Positions 23,785 to 31,777 of a stretch of DNA of 58,524 bases are shown here, piece after piece; position 1 is the first letter of the stretch; each line of letters opens with the position of its first letter. Origin of the DNA: Pseudomarimonas sp964350895 (lineage in GTDB: Bacteria; Pseudomonadota; Gammaproteobacteria; Xanthomonadales; Xanthomonadaceae); contig CAYGMG010000006.1 in the NCBI GenBank assembly GCA_964350895.1, positions 1 through 58,524 on the forward strand. Direction: 5' to 3'. Made by a program: the position numbers and the translations under genes. The notes beneath the pieces were generated by a model, which did no database searches, was not told where the DNA came from, and saw only the letters and a list, made by a program, of their open reading frames with translations.

Positions 23785-24981
23785 TCAGCGCAGATAGCTG
23801 GACAGCCGTAGCGCTGCGCCTTCCTCGCCTGGCCATCCCGCGCCGAGCAGTGCAATGCAGCCCTGCGAGACGCCATCGAAGCCGAGGTCGCGGTCAAGGT
23901 CGGCCTCATTGATCGCGCAGGTGAAGAACGCGCCCAGCGCCTCGTGGGTGGCCGCAAGGTAGAAGCTCTGCCCCAGGTGACCGGCCTCCAGCAGGATCAC
24001 CCGCAGTGCCTTGGCGTGCTGGGGATACTTCCAGTGGTGCCGGGGAAAGCGCGGCGCCAGGGCGACCACCAGGGGCGCGCTGGCGAAGTAGCGCTGGCCG
24101 GCGGCATAGCGGGCCACCCGCTCGCGGGCGGCGTCCTGGTCCAGGGCGAGCATCGGCGCCAGGCGGTGCTGGTCGGCGCGGTAGTGGTACCAGCCCGGCG
24201 CCAGCCCTTCCACGTCGAGGGCCAGGACGTAGGCTTCGACAGGATGCATGCCGCCGCCCGAGGGCGAGCTCTTGCGCAGGGCGGTCAGTCCGCCCCCCAG
24301 CGGCGCCTCGCCGAGCACGCCGAAGCTGCGGCCAAGCAGGCGGGCGACCTGCTGCAATGGCAGAGGGCGGTCCGTGCGAAACAGCCGATGCGTCTCGCGC
24401 GCGCGGAGCAGGGTGTCGAACGCGTCGGTGTCCCACGCCGGCAGGTCGAGCGCCCGGGCATCATCGCCATGCCGCAGCCGATGGTCAGGCGGGGCGCCGC
24501 GCTGCGCGGCACGCTCGGCGAAGGCCTGCTGGCTGCGGGCAAAGGCGCTGGACGCGCCAGCGCCGTCGACCGGCACGTCATCGCGGGCCAGCACCCCGTC
24601 CCAGCGCGAACTGAAGTGGTAGAGCGCGGCCGGACTCCACCAGTCGCCCAGCGGATCAGCGGGAGGCGGCGTCGAGCATTCGCGTAGCAGGCCGGCAGCA
24701 AGCAGGCGGTCCAGCCGCGCCTGGTCCTGCGCGCAGGGCGGGGCGGCGGGCGCGGACTGCGGAGCATGGGCACTCAGCGCGGCCAGCAGGGCCGCCTCCT
24801 CGGCATCGATCTCGACCGGCTCAAGCGCTCCCGGCGCCCAGGCCCGCAGCACGCTCTGCGGTCCCAGCACCACCTCGCCGCGAAACAGGGACGCAGGGTC
24901 CAGGAACAGTCGTTCAGCGCACTCGATGAACAGCGGGTCGACGCGGCAGTAGCGCACCGCCGCGTCGGCCGGCTGGCTCAT
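23785..24981 (-). CDS. SagB-like putative peptide maturation dehydrogenase
   Basis: A 398-residue flavoprotein of the SagB/nitroreductase superfamily. The second half has THRLFRTDRPLPLQQVARLL, the FMN-contacting KSSPSGGGMHPVEAYVLAL, GWYHYRADQHRL, ILLEAGHLGQSFYLAA and the closing INEADLDRDLGFDG...GCIALLGAG. The N-terminal ~180 residues are divergent and may bind the peptide leader. SagB enzymes usually oxidise azolines to azoles in ribosomal peptides, but no YcaO partner is here. This subgroup is, from memory, annotated 'putative peptide maturation dehydrogenase'. Its ATG overlaps the precursor stop (ATGA, 24978-24981), so it is translationally coupled to the peptide gene. Confidence 0.85.
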   Translation of the reverse strand: MSQPADAAVRYCRVDPLFIECAERLFLDPASLFRGEVVLGPQSVLRAWAPGALEPVEIDAEEAALLAALSAHAPQSAPAAPPCAQDQARLDRLLAAGLLRECSTPPPADPLGDWWSPAALYHFSSRWDGVLARDDVPVDGAGASSAFARSQQAFAERAAQRGAPPDHRLRHGDDARALDLPAWDTDAFDTLLRARETHRLFRTDRPLPLQQVARLLGRSFGVLGEAPLGGGLTALRKSSPSGGGMHPVEAYVLALDVEGLAPGWYHYRADQHRLAPMLALDQDAARERVARYAAGQRYFASAPLVVALAPRFPRHHWKYPQHAKALRVILLEAGHLGQSFYLAATHEALGAFFTCAINEADLDRDLGFDGVSQGCIALLGAGWPGEEGAALRLSSYLR

Positions 24982-25223
24982 TTCAGGAAGAAGAACACCG
25001 CCATCGCGGTCGGCGTGCTTTCCGCGTGGGCAAGCCAGGTCTGCGCATTGGCCTGGACATCTTCCTTGCTCGGCAGGCTGATCTTGCCGGTGGGCAGGCC
25101 CTTGGGCACATGAACACCGAGTTCCGACAACGCGCCAGCCGGATCGGCCTCCAGTCGCGCGCGGAAGGCGTCATCGCTGCCCAGCTTGTCGAACAGGGTC
25201 TTGAGCTTCTGTACATCGGTCAT
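24978..25223 (-). CDS. Putative modified-peptide precursor with nitrile-hydratase-like leader
   Basis: An 81-residue peptide. Residues 1-40 (LKTLFDKLGSDDAFRARLEA, DPAGALSELGVHVP) resemble the nitrile hydratase alpha-subunit-type leaders that mark one class of ribosomal peptide precursors. Residues 41-68 are polar, and the C-terminus is STPTAMAVFFFLK. There is no cysteine at all, and no Gly-Gly cleavage site; S69, T70, T72 and F77-F79 are the possible core targets. The start at 25223 is set by an AAGGGGGA site 7 nt upstream and by the leader similarity; the longer open frame upstream runs into the S9 peptidase gene. The stop overlaps the dehydrogenase start. The final product is unknown. Confidence 0.83.
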   Translation of the reverse strand: MTDVQKLKTLFDKLGSDDAFRARLEADPAGALSELGVHVPKGLPTGKISLPSKEDVQANAQTWLAHAESTPTAMAVFFFLK

Positions 25224-25261
25224 CGTTGGTTCCCCCTTGGTGATGAAGCCTCGGCATACTC

Positions 25262-25282
25262 GCCAAGCCGGTCGGACTTGGC
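25262..25282. promoter_or_regulatory. Inverted repeat in the leader of the precursor gene
   Basis: GCCAAG (25262-25267) pairs with CTTGGC (25277-25282) around 9 nt, about 40 nt upstream of the precursor start and 48 nt after the S9 peptidase stop. It could be an operator for a regulator or a weak RNA hairpin limiting readthrough from the peptidase gene. No confident -35/-10 pair was found. Confidence 0.35.
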
Positions 25283-25329
25283 AAGCAGCCTCCTGTGCCT
25301 GTCGGCCACCGGCCTGTGCCGGCCCGCAC

Positions 25330-27723
25330 TCAGGGCTTGAGCGTGCGCTCGAACAGCTCGAAGATGCGCCGGTACTGGTCGTACCAGCTCTCCGGGTGCA
25401 CGTAGCCATGGCGCTCCAGCGGATAGCTGGCCAGCTCCCAGCCGTCCTTGCGCAGCTCGATCAGGCGCTGCGCCAGACGCACCGAGTCCTGGTAGAACAC
25501 GTTGTCATCGATCATCCCGTGGGCGATCAGCAGCTGGCCGCGCAGCTGCTCGGCGTATTCGATCGGCGAGGAGCGCTTGTAGGCTTCCGGGTCGAGCTCG
25601 GGGGTGTTGAGGATGTTGCTGGTGTAGCCGTGGTTGTAGTGAACCCAGTCGGTCACCGGGCGCAGTGCGGCGCCGGCGTGGAAGGCCTCGGGGGCGCGGA
25701 ACAGAGCCATGAAGGCCATGAAGCCGCCATAGCTGCCGCCGTAGATGCCGACCCGACCGCGGTCGCCCTGGTGGTTCTCGACCAGCCAGTCGATACCGTC
25801 AAGATAATCTTCCAGCTCCGGATGGCCCATCTGCCGGTAGATCGCGGTGCGCCAGTCGCGCCCGTAGCCGCGTGAGGCGCGGTAGTCGAGGTCGAGCACG
25901 ATGTAGCCCTGCTCGACCAGCAGCTCGTTGAACATCTGCTCGCGGAAGTACACCGGCCAGCCGCTGTGCACGTTCTGCAGATAGCCGGCGCCGTGTACGA
26001 ACAGGGCGATCGGATACTGTTTGCCGGGCACGAGCGTCTCCGGACGATACAGCTTGCCCCAGATCGGCGCAGCGCCGTGCTGGCTCGGCACCTGGACGTA
26101 CTGCGGTGCCATGAAGCTGTTCTCGCGGGCGCGGTAGCCGGCGCTGCGGGTATCGGTCAGCTGGCGGTAGTCGCTGCCATCGACCTTGACCGCGGCCAGC
26201 TGCGGCGGCAGATGGTGGGCCGAGACCAGCAGGCCCAGACGGGATTCGTCGGGAGAGAGCACAAAGCGCTCGACCGCGTCGACCGCAGTGACTTCACCCA
26301 CGGTTCCACCGTCAGCCGCAACCCGGCAGACCTCGTAGTCCCCCGGCCAGCTGCGATTGCAGCGGAAGTAGGCGCTGCCGCCGTCGCGCGTCCACTGCAC
26401 CTCGGAGGCCTCCCAGCTGCCCGAGGTCAGCGCCTTGGCTTTGGCCCCGTCGCGGTCGGCCACGGTGTACAGGTGCGAGTAGCCGGATTCCTCGGAGAGC
26501 AGCCAGAGCCGGCCATCGGGCAGCCAGCCGAACTCGTTGAAGGCCCAATTGATCCACGCCGGATCAGTCAGCCGATGGCGCGGCGCCAGGCTGGCCGCGG
26601 TCGGCGACAGGCTGGCGATCCAGCGGTCCTTGTTGTCGATGGCGCGCAGCATGAGTGCGGCGCGGCTGCCGTCGGCGCGCCAGCGGATCGCGTCGACTTC
26701 CAGGGTCCGGTTGCCTTCCAGCTTGGGCTTGCCGGCGGCCTCGCGCAGTTCGGCCAGCGGGTCCTCGGAAATTCCCGGCAGCACGTCGAAGGGCACCGTG
26801 CTGATCTCGCCGCTGGCCAGGTCGACCAGGTGCAGGGTCTGCGCCGCCGGTTCACCGCGGCCGACCCGGGTGCGCACGTCCTCGACTTCCTCGTAGCCGC
26901 TCTCGGTCACGTACTTGGGCATCTTGCCGCCGCGCCCGGGCTCGCCCTTGGGCTGGGTGACCGCGAGCAGATGGCGGCCGTCCGGCGACAGCGAGGTGCT
27001 GACCAGGCGAAGATCACTGCCGAGGTAGATCGGTGCCGGTGCGCGTGTCGGATCGGCTTCACGCAATTCCGCCTCGCGCTGCTTGATTGCCTCGCGCTCG
27101 CCGGCTTCCCGGGCCAGGGTCGCCATCAGGCGCAGCTGCATGGCGCGAAGGCTGTCATCGTTGGGCGCCGCGGGGTCCTTTTCCGGCTTGATCTCGGCCA
27201 GCGCCCAGGTCACGCCCTCGGCCAGGTCGTGGCGGTACCAGCGCGTACCGACCCGCCAGTGCACCGCGCTGCCGTCGGCGCTGAATTGCGGATCGGCTTC
27301 GGCATCGGTGCTCCGCGATAGCGCGCTCAGCGCGCCGCTGTCGCGGTCACGCAGGAACACGTCGCCGTGACGAACGAACAGGGCGCGGCGTCCGTCGCTG
27401 CTGAACACCGGGTTTGCGCCATCGAGACCGGCGCGCTGGGTGTCCGGCACCGGCTGCGCTGCCTCGCCGGTGAGCCCGACCTGATACAGATCGCGCACCG
27501 GGCTGCCTGGGCGCTTGAGCTCGAAGTGCAGGGTGGCGTCGGCGGCCAGCGACCAGAACGGCGATTCCACCGGCGGCCCGATCCAGTCCGGATGAGCCAT
27601 GATCTGCGCAAGCTCGGCTTTCCAGGTCAGCGACTCGAAGCCGTCCGCCACCGCGGCGTCGCGGGCCTGCGCCGCGGGAAGGCCAAGCAGGAACAACAGG
27701 GCAACAGGCAGCATCTTGCGCAC
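25330..27723 (-). CDS. Secreted S9 family (prolyl oligopeptidase / DPP-like) peptidase
   Basis: A 797-residue peptidase with a signal peptide ending AQARDA. The N-terminal ~500 residues form a TolB/DPP-like propeller (VFSSDGRRALFVRHGDV, FSADGSAVHW, TSLSPDGRHLLAV). The C-terminal catalytic domain carries the nucleophile S664 in YGGSYGGFMAFM, acid D739/D740 in HGMIDDNVFYQ, and H772 in LERHGYVHPESW, the complete S9 triad. The GTG at 27723 is favoured by GGAG 6 nt upstream; an ATG at 27714 is the alternative. It lies 106 bp upstream of the peptide precursor on the same strand, so it might process the peptide or only be a neighbour. Confidence 0.93.
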   Translation of the reverse strand: MRKMLPVALLFLLGLPAAQARDAAVADGFESLTWKAELAQIMAHPDWIGPPVESPFWSLAADATLHFELKRPGSPVRDLYQVGLTGEAAQPVPDTQRAGLDGANPVFSSDGRRALFVRHGDVFLRDRDSGALSALSRSTDAEADPQFSADGSAVHWRVGTRWYRHDLAEGVTWALAEIKPEKDPAAPNDDSLRAMQLRLMATLAREAGEREAIKQREAELREADPTRAPAPIYLGSDLRLVSTSLSPDGRHLLAVTQPKGEPGRGGKMPKYVTESGYEEVEDVRTRVGRGEPAAQTLHLVDLASGEISTVPFDVLPGISEDPLAELREAAGKPKLEGNRTLEVDAIRWRADGSRAALMLRAIDNKDRWIASLSPTAASLAPRHRLTDPAWINWAFNEFGWLPDGRLWLLSEESGYSHLYTVADRDGAKAKALTSGSWEASEVQWTRDGGSAYFRCNRSWPGDYEVCRVAADGGTVGEVTAVDAVERFVLSPDESRLGLLVSAHHLPPQLAAVKVDGSDYRQLTDTRSAGYRARENSFMAPQYVQVPSQHGAAPIWGKLYRPETLVPGKQYPIALFVHGAGYLQNVHSGWPVYFREQMFNELLVEQGYIVLDLDYRASRGYGRDWRTAIYRQMGHPELEDYLDGIDWLVENHQGDRGRVGIYGGSYGGFMAFMALFRAPEAFHAGAALRPVTDWVHYNHGYTSNILNTPELDPEAYKRSSPIEYAEQLRGQLLIAHGMIDDNVFYQDSVRLAQRLIELRKDGWELASYPLERHGYVHPESWYDQYRRIFELFERTLKP

Positions 27724-27780
27724 GGCGCACTCCGCGAATGAGTCAGGTCGCGGAGGTTAGCAGGGATGGCCGGCACTGTT

Positions 27781-27832
27781 CGCGCGCTCCAGCGCGCGTC
27801 ACGGGCGGCCGGTCGGAACGCCGACCGACCGC
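27781..27832 (-). terminator. Paired GC hairpins downstream of oleA
   Basis: A 12-bp hairpin (27805-27816 with 27821-27832, one mismatch-type pair, loop AACG) lies 9 nt after the oleA stop in the direction of transcription. A second GC palindrome follows at 27781-27798. No U-tract is visible, so termination is plausible but not certain. If it works, the S9 peptidase has its own promoter. Confidence 0.4.
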
Positions 27833-27840
27833 TGCGGGGT

Positions 27841-28857
27841 TTACCAGACGACTTCGGCCATCTGGCAGTTCAGGCCCGAGCCGATGCCCATCAGGGCGAT
27901 GCGCTTGCCCTTCTGCAGGCGGCCGCTCTCGGCCAGCTTGGACAGGGTGATCGGCACCGAGGCCGGGCCGATGTTGCCGTGCTCGGGGAACACGGTGAGC
28001 ACCTTCTTCGGGTCGATGCCGAGCAGGTCGACGATCGCCGCGGTGTGCACCTTGCTGATCTGGTGGATGACGAACTCGTCGAGCTCGCCGGCGACCCAGC
28101 CCATCGCCGCACGGGCGGCCTGAAAGGTCTTGGCGGCCAGCTTCAGACCCTCGATCAGCAGCGAGCGGGTGTCGGTGACCATGCGGTCCATATTGCCGCG
28201 ACACAGATGGCTGAACTCGGTGGCGGCGCGGGTCACGCTGCCGAGGAAGCGGTGGCCGTTGGGCAGCAGCTCGGCGCGGCCGAGCACCATGGCGGCGCCG
28301 CCCGAACCCAGGGTCAGCGAGGCGAACTCGTTGCGGAACTGGTCGGGGCCGACGTCCGGCTGACTGAGCCGCTCGATAGTGCGCTCGGCGATCTCATTGC
28401 TGACCTCGCCATTGACCACCAGGGCGTAGTCGATGTCGCCGCGCTCGATCATCCGCGCGGCGATGTCCATGCCGTTGAGGAAGGCAAGGCAGGCATTGCC
28501 GACATCGAAGTTCTGGCAGGTGTCGGCAAGGCCGAGATTGCCGTGGACGATCGAGGCGGTCGACGGCTCCAGGTAGTCGCGGCACACCGAAGTGTTGATC
28601 AGGATGCCGATGTTCTCGCGCTGCACGCCGCTGGCGGCCAGCGCTTTCTGCGCAGCCATGGTGGCGGCGTCGGAGGGCTGCACGCCCTCGTTCCAGATCC
28701 GCCGCTCGGTGATCCCGGCAACGTCTTCCAGCAGGTTGTCGCGGATGCCGAGCCGGTCAAGGGTCGGCTGCAGGCGCTTCATGATGTCGGCCGAACTGAG
28801 CCGGATGGGCGCGTCGACGTGGGCGACCGAGGCGATGGCAACGTGCTGGAAGAGCAT
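27841..28857 (-). CDS. oleA: OleA-type thiolase, head-to-head acyl-CoA condensing enzyme
   Basis: A 338-residue thiolase-fold protein whose start MLFQHVAIASVAHVDAP, middle DYLEPSTASIVHGNLGL and end MGIGSGLNCQMAEVVW read very like Xanthomonas campestris OleA, which is the same length. The catalytic cysteine is C123 in FDVGNACLAFLNG; the His and Asn partners are in FVIHQISKVHT and PEHGNIGPASVP. OleA joins two fatty acyl-CoAs into a beta-keto acid, the first step of long-chain olefin synthesis by OleABCD. The usual oleB, oleC and oleD do not follow here, so they must lie elsewhere or be absent. The ATG at 28857 matches the family; a longer frame upstream is not used. Confidence 0.93.
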   Translation of the reverse strand: MLFQHVAIASVAHVDAPIRLSSADIMKRLQPTLDRLGIRDNLLEDVAGITERRIWNEGVQPSDAATMAAQKALAASGVQRENIGILINTSVCRDYLEPSTASIVHGNLGLADTCQNFDVGNACLAFLNGMDIAARMIERGDIDYALVVNGEVSNEIAERTIERLSQPDVGPDQFRNEFASLTLGSGGAAMVLGRAELLPNGHRFLGSVTRAATEFSHLCRGNMDRMVTDTRSLLIEGLKLAAKTFQAARAAMGWVAGELDEFVIHQISKVHTAAIVDLLGIDPKKVLTVFPEHGNIGPASVPITLSKLAESGRLQKGKRIALMGIGSGLNCQMAEVVW

Positions 28858-29003
28858 AGGGAGGTTCCGGAGGAAAACAGCGGGACGGTACCCGGAAGCG
28901 CTGGGGCAAGCAACCGGCCGAGCGCCGGGGCGAGGCGCTGCGAGGCCCGGTCGCCGCGGGCGGAGCCGAGCTTTGTTCATTCTCGGCCTGATAGCGTGCG
29001 CGG

Positions 29004-31166
29004 ATGAAACGACAAGCCAAGTACATATGGGGCGCACTCCTGCTCGCGCTGAGCGGGCTGCTCGCGGCCCAGGAGCGGGTCATCGAGGGCAGCCTGGGGG
29101 ACGGCCTTGGCCGCTATCGCATCGAGCTGCCCGAGGGCTGGCAGCCGGGTGGGCGTCTGATCCTGTACAGCCACGGCTTCAGCTTCTCCGACCCGCAGGC
29201 GGACAGCCCCTCGACCTCGCCGAATGCCGAGGTTGGCGCTGCGCTTCGCGCGCAGGGCTATGCGCTGGCCGCCGGCAGCTTTGCCGATCGCGGCTGGGCC
29301 CTGTTCGACATCGTGCCCGCGCAGCGCGCCTTGCTCGAGGTGTTCCGCGCCGAAGCCGGCGAGCCTGGCCAGCTGATCCTGTTCGGCGGCTCGCTGGGCG
29401 GACTGGTGTCGGTGCTGACTGCCGAGGCACTGGCCGCCGAAGGGCGCCCGGCCGACGGCGTGCTGGCAGCCTGTCCGCCGCTGGGCGGTGCGCGCACCTG
29501 GGACCAGGCAGTCGATGTCCGCCTCGTCTACGACGCGGTCTGCAGCCAGCACAAGCTGCCGGAGAGCAGCGATCCAGACCTGCCCTGGATTCTCGACGCC
29601 GCCGACATTCCCGAGGACATCGACGACATCGATGATCCTGACACCCTGCTTGAACTGGGCTCGGCCGCCAATCGGGTGCGTCAGTGCACTGGCCTGTTCC
29701 AGCCGGCCCTGCTCGACACCGACGCGCAGCGTGCCCGCCTCGCCCAGCTCAAGTCCCTGCTCGGGCTGACCAGCGACGACTTCCTCAAGACCCAGCTTGG
29801 CTATGCGCTGATCCCGCTCGCAGACCTGGTGCGTGACAGCGACAAGCTGGACGGCGCCAGCGCCTTCGACAACCGCCGGGTCGACTACGGCGATTCACTG
29901 GTCAATGCCAGCATTCGCCGCGTCGAGCGCGACCCGATCGCCGCGGTGCGCCTGTCCGCGGTGTCCGATCCGCGCGGCGGCTGGGGCGATGCACGGGTCC
30001 TCATCCTGCACACCGACCGCGACGAGCTGGTTTTTCCTGAACATGTCGCTGCGCTATCTGCCATGCAGCGGCCCGGCAGCCGCGCGCCAGTCAGCGCCTT
30101 CGTCCGCGAAGCCTCCCCCGGCCACTGCCAGTTCGACGTCGCCGAGCTGGCCAGCGGCCTGGCCGCCCTGCAGGACTGGATCGACGGTGCCGACGCGCCT
30201 ACGCCGCAAGCCCTCGACGCGCGCTGCGAAGAGGCCGCCGCGCCCGCGCAGTGCCGCTTCGATCCGGGCTACCAGGTGGCGCCGCTCGACTCGCGCATCC
30301 GTCCGCGCAACCTGCAGATCGACTACACCAATCGTTTCCACTCCGGCGCCTGGTTCGACCCCGCCTTCGACGGCGAAGGCTGGGTGGTCGAGGTGCTGGA
30401 GAACGGCGTCGACGCGGCGGTGACCTGGTACACCTATCCGGGCGCGGGCGATGCGGGCGAGCAGCGCTGGATCGCCGGCATCGGCCGCATCGCCGCGGAC
30501 GGCATCCACGTCGCCGAGGCCTTTGAAACCCGCGGCGCAACCTTCGGCGCCTTTGACCCGGAGAGCGTCGAGTATCGGCCCTGGGGCGAGTTCACCCTGG
30601 CCTTCGATGGCTGCGCCGCACAGTCGATCCTTGGCCAGGGCACCCTGCGCTATCGCGGCAAGGCCGGCGAGCGTGGCGAGCGCAGCCTGAGGCAGATCAA
30701 TGCCAACGCGGTCATGCCCGAACACTGCGTCTCCGCCTCGCCGCCGGTGCCCGCGCATCCCGGCAGTCAGCACAGCGGCAGCTGGTATCGCGGTGGCGAT
30801 GCCGCTGGCGAGGGTCTGCAGTTCCTGGTTGACGTCGAGGGGCAGGGCACCCTGGTCTGGTACACCTACGACCCCGCAGGCAATCCCGCCTGGCTGCTCG
30901 GCCCGCCGCGCGCCGCGCTGGAACCGGGTGTGTGGCGCTTCGAGGCCCTGCGCCCGCGCGGCACACGTTTCGGCGTCGACTTCGACCCCGCCGCTGTGGA
31001 CACGCCAGCCTGGGGCGAGGTCGAATTGCGCTTCTCCGGCTGCGATACCGCGTCCCTGAGCTGGACACCTAGCGAAGCCGGCTGGCCCGCCGGCGAGGCG
31101 AGCCTGGTCCGGCTCACCCGCCCGGCCGGCAGCGCACCCTGCGAAACCAGCGCAGACCGGCCATAG
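29004..31166 (+). CDS. Secreted alpha/beta hydrolase with two C-terminal beta-rich repeats
   Basis: A 720-residue secreted protein (signal peptide ending GLLAAQ). Residues ~25-400 are an alpha/beta hydrolase: RLILYSHGFSFSD, nucleophile S130 in LFGGSLGGLVSV, candidate acid D338 in HTDRDELVFP and base H374 in SPGHCQFD. Two copies of a ~110-residue beta domain follow, beginning HSGAWFDPAFDGEGWVVEVL and QHSGSWYRGGDAAGEGLQFL, each with a WYTY strand and a late cysteine. Similar domains occur in the secreted proteins at 40992-44606 and 53376-54230. The family of the hydrolase (esterase, lipase or amidase) is not resolved. Its last ~43 codons and downstream DNA are duplicated in tandem 334 bp on. 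Confidence 0.8.
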   Translation: MKRQAKYIWGALLLALSGLLAAQERVIEGSLGDGLGRYRIELPEGWQPGGRLILYSHGFSFSDPQADSPSTSPNAEVGAALRAQGYALAAGSFADRGWALFDIVPAQRALLEVFRAEAGEPGQLILFGGSLGGLVSVLTAEALAAEGRPADGVLAACPPLGGARTWDQAVDVRLVYDAVCSQHKLPESSDPDLPWILDAADIPEDIDDIDDPDTLLELGSAANRVRQCTGLFQPALLDTDAQRARLAQLKSLLGLTSDDFLKTQLGYALIPLADLVRDSDKLDGASAFDNRRVDYGDSLVNASIRRVERDPIAAVRLSAVSDPRGGWGDARVLILHTDRDELVFPEHVAALSAMQRPGSRAPVSAFVREASPGHCQFDVAELASGLAALQDWIDGADAPTPQALDARCEEAAAPAQCRFDPGYQVAPLDSRIRPRNLQIDYTNRFHSGAWFDPAFDGEGWVVEVLENGVDAAVTWYTYPGAGDAGEQRWIAGIGRIAADGIHVAEAFETRGATFGAFDPESVEYRPWGEFTLAFDGCAAQSILGQGTLRYRGKAGERGERSLRQINANAVMPEHCVSASPPVPAHPGSQHSGSWYRGGDAAGEGLQFLVDVEGQGTLVWYTYDPAGNPAWLLGPPRAALEPGVWRFEALRPRGTRFGVDFDPAAVDTPAWGEVELRFSGCDTASLSWTPSEAGWPAGEASLVRLTRPAGSAPCETSADRP

Positions 31167-31233
31167 CGGCGCGACACGCAGCGACCGCGCCGGGCGCAAA
31201 TTTGCCGTGCGCCAGTGCAGGTCGGCGAGTTGT

Positions 31234-31332
31234 TGTGGGAGCGGATCGCATCCGCGACCGCGGAGCCTCAGTCTGACCGCAGTCCGTGGCAAGCCTGCAG
31301 CGCTGCGGTCGCGGATACGATCCGCTCCCACA
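31234..31332. repeat. Long intergenic palindrome, copy B
   Basis: Arms 31234-31261 and 31305-31332 pair with one mismatch (GCATCC against GTATCC). The left flank resembles the reverse complement of the right flank of copy E, so the element is longer than the palindrome and lies in the opposite orientation to copy E. Confidence 0.9.
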
Positions 31333-31370
31333 TCAAGCCAGGCTTCGTTGTCGAGGCGCCGCAGGCTCAG

Positions 31371-31500
31371 CGGCTGCGATACCGCGACCCTGACCTGGAC
31401 ACCTAGCGAAGCCGGCTGGCCCGCCGGCGAGGCGAGCCTGGTCCGGCTCACCCGCCCGGCCGGCAGCGCACCCTGCGAAACCAGCGCAGACCCGCCATAG
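31371..31500 (+). pseudogene. Detached copy of the hydrolase C-terminus
   Basis: This stretch still reads in one frame as SGCDTATLTWTPSEAGWPAG and on to ETSADPP and a TAG at 31498-31500, nearly identical to the last ~43 residues of the hydrolase ending at 31166. It has no start, no domain of its own and follows a palindrome, so it is a non-functional by-product of the tandem duplication. Confidence 0.85.
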
Positions 31501-31567
31501 CGGCGCGGCACGCAGCGACCTTGCCGGGCGCAAATTTGCCGTGCGCCAGTGCAGGTCGGCGAGCTGT

Positions 31568-31667
31568 TGTGGGAGCGGATCACATCCGCGACCGCGAAGC
31601 TCCGATCTGACCGCAGTCAATGGCAAGCCTGCAGCGCTGCGGTCGCGGATACGATCCGCTCCGACAC
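31568..31667. repeat. Long intergenic palindrome, copy C
   Basis: Arms 31568-31595 and 31639-31667 pair imperfectly; an insertion near the outer end gives CTCCGACACA. It is the partner of copy B in the 334-bp duplication. Its right flank (GTCGGCGCAATGGATGCGCC) is the reverse complement, with changes, of the left flanks of copies D and E. Confidence 0.88.
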
Positions 31668-31777
31668 AAAGTCGGCGCAATGGATGCGCCTCGGCGAACG
31701 GAAAATGTGCGCCAGAGCGCTCCCTGCCACGCCCTCCCAGCTCCGTTCCAGCAGCACGCCGCGGGCGATAATGGCTG

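Larger units (their letters stand above)
31037..31666 (+). repeat. Tandem direct duplication, period 334 bp
   Basis: Copy 1 (about 31037-31332) spans the last codons of the hydrolase gene, its stop and a long palindrome. Copy 2 (about 31371-31666) repeats this with a modest number of substitutions, all matching at a constant 334-bp offset. The 38 bp between copies is unrelated. The duplication plus both palindromes fill the 611-bp gap before the MFS gene; nothing else is seen there. Confidence 0.93.
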
